From: Piper betle
Taxonomy: Eukaryota > Streptophyta > Magnoliopsida > Piperales > Piperaceae
Reading direction: 5' to 3'
NCBI GenBank assembly: GCA_033002965.1
Contig: JAURVB010000001.1
Coordinates: forward strand, 1 to 64,000
Length of the DNA stretch: 64,000 nt
Part shown: positions 60,501 through 64,000 of the stretch, in pieces
How positions within the stretch are numbered: the first letter of the stretch is position 1
Layout of the letters: the number at the start of each line of letters is the position of its first letter
Program-made: the position numbers and the translations under genes
The notes under the pieces: model-generated
The model's database searches: none
What the model saw: only the letters and a program-made list of their open reading frames with translations
Told to the model about the DNA's origin: nothing

Positions 60501-61895
60501 TTCTTTTTACTTATAGTCGATGTGTTTTGACATGTATTTAACAATGTCTTCAATTCTCATGGCGCCAAAAAGGTTGTTTTGATGTATTTTATCGATCGAG
60601 TCTTACTGACCAATAACTTTAAACATGTCTCGACTTGATTGTAATATTTTTGATTCGATTCTTAGGTGATCCAAAAATGAGGTGTTACAGGGAATGAGTT
60701 ATCAAAGTATATGATAGTATGCAATTTTTTTTATATTTGATCGTAGAATTATTTTTAGGCCGAATAACATATTATTACGCGTAATAGAGTAGTTTGGGTG
60801 GGTTACTAGTTATAGAATGTGTCATTGTGATGTTATGGTCTGTATTCTATTTTATTGGATTTTTCCTTAATTGTCTGGATTTTTTAAGGATTTATTGCGA
60901 GCTAGTTATTATTTTCACTCGAGTCAGAGTTACATCAAGTTTTATTTACAAGATTACCGGAGACCCTCACCCTGACATCATCCCTTCTATAACCCTCGAC
61001 ACACCCCACCCTCACCGTCAACACCACCTCTAGTCGATTGATGCCGCCAATAGCCGATGTGTCGTCTCTGTGTTGTCTCGAGCATCCCCAGTCGCTGTTT
61101 GATCTTCATGACCCACAGGAGCCGCATGATCGCATAGCCCATCCGCGAATTGATTCACAGCCATCCATGCTGCTCTGATGCTATTGTGCTGCTGATGCCT
61201 CCCCCTCAACCTAAGCAGCCTTTCCCTCATACCCAGTGCTGTAGCCTAGCCGACCAAGGGCCGATCGGACAAACTAATCGACCCCGGCTGACTAGTCGCT
61301 GCCATTGTCAGTCATCATCATCTCTGCCACCCTCAGCACCACCACCATTGAGTCAATCTTGCCAACCTGACACATAGCCCTAATTGCCTAGCTGGAAATG
61401 TCACCGAAAAACCACTGGAAAATGTAGGAAAATCGGATTCACTAAAATTTGCTGGATATTCCGTCAAATTCATCCAGTTGAACCCGATAGAATTGCGGAC
61501 ACTGCTAGGTACTGAATTCCAATCTCGAGCCTAGCCAATGCCGATTGCCTACTACACTAGGTATAATTAACTTTGATTTATCTTCTTAAAGGTGATAATT
61601 ATTAGCACAACATGTTAGGACTGATGGATTGATGTGTTAAACATTTTTATTGTAAATAAAAATATGAACTGCATGATTAAATTGTATTAAAATGAATGAT
61701 AAGGAACTAATTAGGTAAATTAAATAAGTATCGTAATCTAATGCAACGTACCGTTGGAAATTTGATAGAGATTGATATATGATTTGATGTGAGTTGTGTC
61801 TTGATGTGTGTGTGTGTGTGTGTGTTATAGGATGTGTGAAAGCAGCATAAGCGGGTGTTAGCTTTTAGTTTGATGTATAGATACAAAGTAAGAGC
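57506..61895 (+). repeat. E-family LTR, split by a nested D LTR
   Basis: Pieces 57506-57684 and 60690-61895 are together the reverse complement of the E copy at 43852-42400: GACTCGAGTCAGAGTTTTAC, CCGTTGGTTCGAGTCGAGT, then AATGAGTTATC, GGCCGAATAAC and GTGGGTTACTAGTTATAGA. The GC-rich block (60950-61380) is strongly diverged, and a TG run (61805-61827) is present. Its 3' end is missing where another E LTR starts at 61896. Confidence 0.75.
57685..60689 (+). repeat. Solo D-family LTR nested in E LTR
   Basis: 3005 bp from TGTAAAACCC to GGTGTTACA. Flanks AGAAA (57680-57684) and GGGAA (60690-60694) each differ by one base from AGGAA, the base order at the intact site in another E LTR (43852-40985 copy), so they are a decayed 5-bp duplication. 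Its layout matches 10672-13686; the stem-loop is at about 60381-60396. Confidence 0.85.
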
Positions 61896-64000
61896 TGTAA
61901 AACCCCAAATCCGGACCATGCTCGTGAACCGAACCGGCATGTTACAGGCCCCGGTTAGGTCGGCTAACCCGAACCCAACTCGCGCGGATCTAATCTCGGC
62001 GTCTTAAGATGAGGATATTACTCGTTCATGCATGGATGAAAGCACAAAATCCTAACACGATACTACATGATGACATGCAAACTAAATTACACACCATCAC
62101 AATTACGATCAAAATCGATGAACATTCTAAAATAAAATGGACAAAATTTCCCTAAAAGTTCAATTAGGGTCACCCTGTCAAAATACTATATATAAATATG
62201 TATGTAAACATGTATCTATACATCACGCAACTTCATTCACACAATCTGTCATCATGTCTTAGCATTCAATCATGTCACATCATCATATCTTAGCATCATC
62301 TCATGACATATCATACCATGTCTTAGCATTTTACAACATCCGCAATATAATAGTATCATAAACAAAATATAAACACTCAATAGACGGACATGTGTGCAAG
62401 CGACAACAATGCTCCTCCGTCCAAGCTGGCTCCTCCAACTCTGATTATTACCTACATATAGTATAAAGACACGTCAGTAACAAGTGTTACTGGTCCGAAA
62501 AATAAAATAACTATAACAAGCTGGCTATGAGAGCAAACTCTCATATGAAAGAAAACCATATACTTCACTTAAGAACTCTCTGAAGGGCACTACTGAGGAG
62601 CCACTGGGCTGCAGACTCGGTAGCATCCCGAACTTATTGATCTGCTGCTGGTACTGTGCCGCTCTCGGCACTTCTTTTTCAGTACTTCTCGTGAAACTTT
62701 ATCCTAAGCCCTCTCCTTACCTCCATATTTCTCCTGGCCTTGAGCACGAAGGCCGAGTACTCTCAGGCAGTCGCCTTTAGTACCCTTTGAACCACAAGTC
62801 CGGACATGCGCTGTACTAAACAGTACCCGTAAACCTCCACGTTCTCCGGGTGTGAGGAACTCAAACGCGGAGTTGTCAGGATCCCTCGGGAATGGAACAG
62901 TCTGCTGGCACTAATCCAGAGCCCGCTTTGACTGTCACGGCATCCTCTGCATGGTACGTGCAGTCGATTTCTCCATCTCTCGTCTCACAGAAACACGAAA
63001 ACTATATATATATAGGCTTGGGTAGGGAGTTATATAATAGGCCCGAAGGCAACTTTTGGTGGATCTTGTTTTCGAAATCAACCTCGAGGGATCTCATCCT
63101 CGAGGGGTTATTAATCCGGAAAATATTCGGTTAAATGGCCCGAGTTAAGTGGGATCCGATAAAACGCCACTTAACCCGTCCTACAGACAATAAATCAAAC
63201 ATACAATAGAAAAGATCATAAAAATCAGAGAGAAGTCCTAACGGACCTGGTAGAAGCTCCAAGCGTGTCATCGCGCCTAGGCGGCGAGCTCCTACTCCGT
63301 ACCTACACATCAAAACTAAATACTAACGCCCGCTAACTAAATGATGCATCAAACTCAATAAAAATCAATCACAATCAATAATCATAAATATAAAAATAAT
63401 TCTACTCATCCTATTCCTACCAATTTTATTGTATTTTTCCTAAGTTACATTACTCGATTAGCATGCTCAACTCGATCTACCTCATTAAATCACTCACTAT
63501 TCATTCTCAATTAATTGCATCATGCAATCATCACTACACTCATACTCATACATTTATCATGACAATTATTCAATTCTAGCATGTTATACTAACAATCATA
63601 ATCAATTTTAAATAACTCAATCGGAGGTAATTATACCTCACGTAGTCGGCAATCGGCGACGGCTAGGGTTCCGTCGCGTGTCTCGGAGCTCAAATTCGGC
63701 GCTCATCGGCGTCCGAAGCTCGATCGGGCTCGACTGGGTGAGCCCCGCGGAAGATCCGGTGAATTCCAGAAATTCTAGTTTTCCGGCAGCTGCTGGCGGT
63801 TTTCCGGCGACTTCCGGTGGTTTTCCGGCGACAATCGCCGGCGGCGTTTATTGGCCGAAAAGTGGTCGTGTTGGGTACCCTCGGAACCGGCTCGGCGAGC
63901 CCGACTCATCTATGACATCAGCGTGGCCAATGGAGGTGGCGGCTCGCCGGAAAATGGCAAAACAGAGCCGGCGGCGATGGGTTGCTAGATCCGGCCGGCC
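61896..64000 (-). repeat. E-family LTR, cut by window end
   Basis: Starts TGTAAAACCCC where the reference has TGTAACACCCC and follows 13809 to about 15975 very closely, including stem-loop (62475-62492), TATA-like motif (63027-63042), AT-rich block and the start of the GC-rich block with its TTTTCCGGCG repeats. It is the nearest relative of the E LTR at 13809 in this window. The rest lies beyond 64000. Confidence 0.88.

Noticed and set aside
1..64000. CRISPR array, prokaryotic operon or bacterial defence system
   Set aside because: No regularly spaced identical short repeats with unique spacers, no ribosome-binding-site-led gene strings; all protein traces are plant retroelements or a plant protease.

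Overview
The window looks like flowering-plant nuclear DNA made almost entirely of nested, decayed LTR retrotransposons. The evidence is plant-type Ty3/gypsy gag, protease, RNase H and integrase remnants, LTR pairs with 5-bp target duplications, tRNA-Asp-like and tRNA-Met-like primer sites, and AT/GC mosaic LTRs of about 3 kb. I found no intact host gene, rRNA, tRNA gene or CRISPR array. The only host-gene trace is a fragment of a plant matrix metalloproteinase at about 10.34-10.67 kb. The species cannot be named from this sequence alone.

Layout. 1-4929: a minus-strand Athila/Tat-like element keeping gag and protease but not RT/RNase H/integrase, with its 5' LTR (family A). 4930-9225: a minus-strand 'D' element with a ~3 kb non-coding interior, a decayed Met-tRNA primer site and a truncated LTR. 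9226-10671: non-repeat sequence with the metalloproteinase fragment. 10672-20981: several D LTRs in both orientations, one split by a nested, deleted 'E' element (13809-18025). 20982-28687: a minus-strand 'F' gypsy element, interrupted by a 'G' LTR. 28688-36058: a second G LTR, an F LTR with a TRIM inside it, and an 'H' LTR carrying a chimeric insert. 36354-37523: an LTR of family A without internal sequence. 37524-40719: unclassified DNA, tandem repeats and a minus-strand integrase remnant. 40720-48552: a D LTR split by a solo E LTR (perfect 5-bp duplication) and by a ~1.8 kb fold-back element. 48553-54559: a plus-strand F pol remnant and its 3' LTR. 54560-61895: solo D LTR, E LTR and another D LTR nested in it. 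61896-64000: the start of a further E LTR, running off the window.

D, E and H are my working names for related LTR families that share TG...CA ends, a TATA-like motif and a stem-loop downstream of it in the sense strand. E sits inside D and D sits inside E, so the two families were active over overlapping periods. Most copies are solo LTRs or deletion products, as expected where recombination removes retroelements. Family names are local labels; element boundaries supported by target duplications are stated as such and the rest are approximate.
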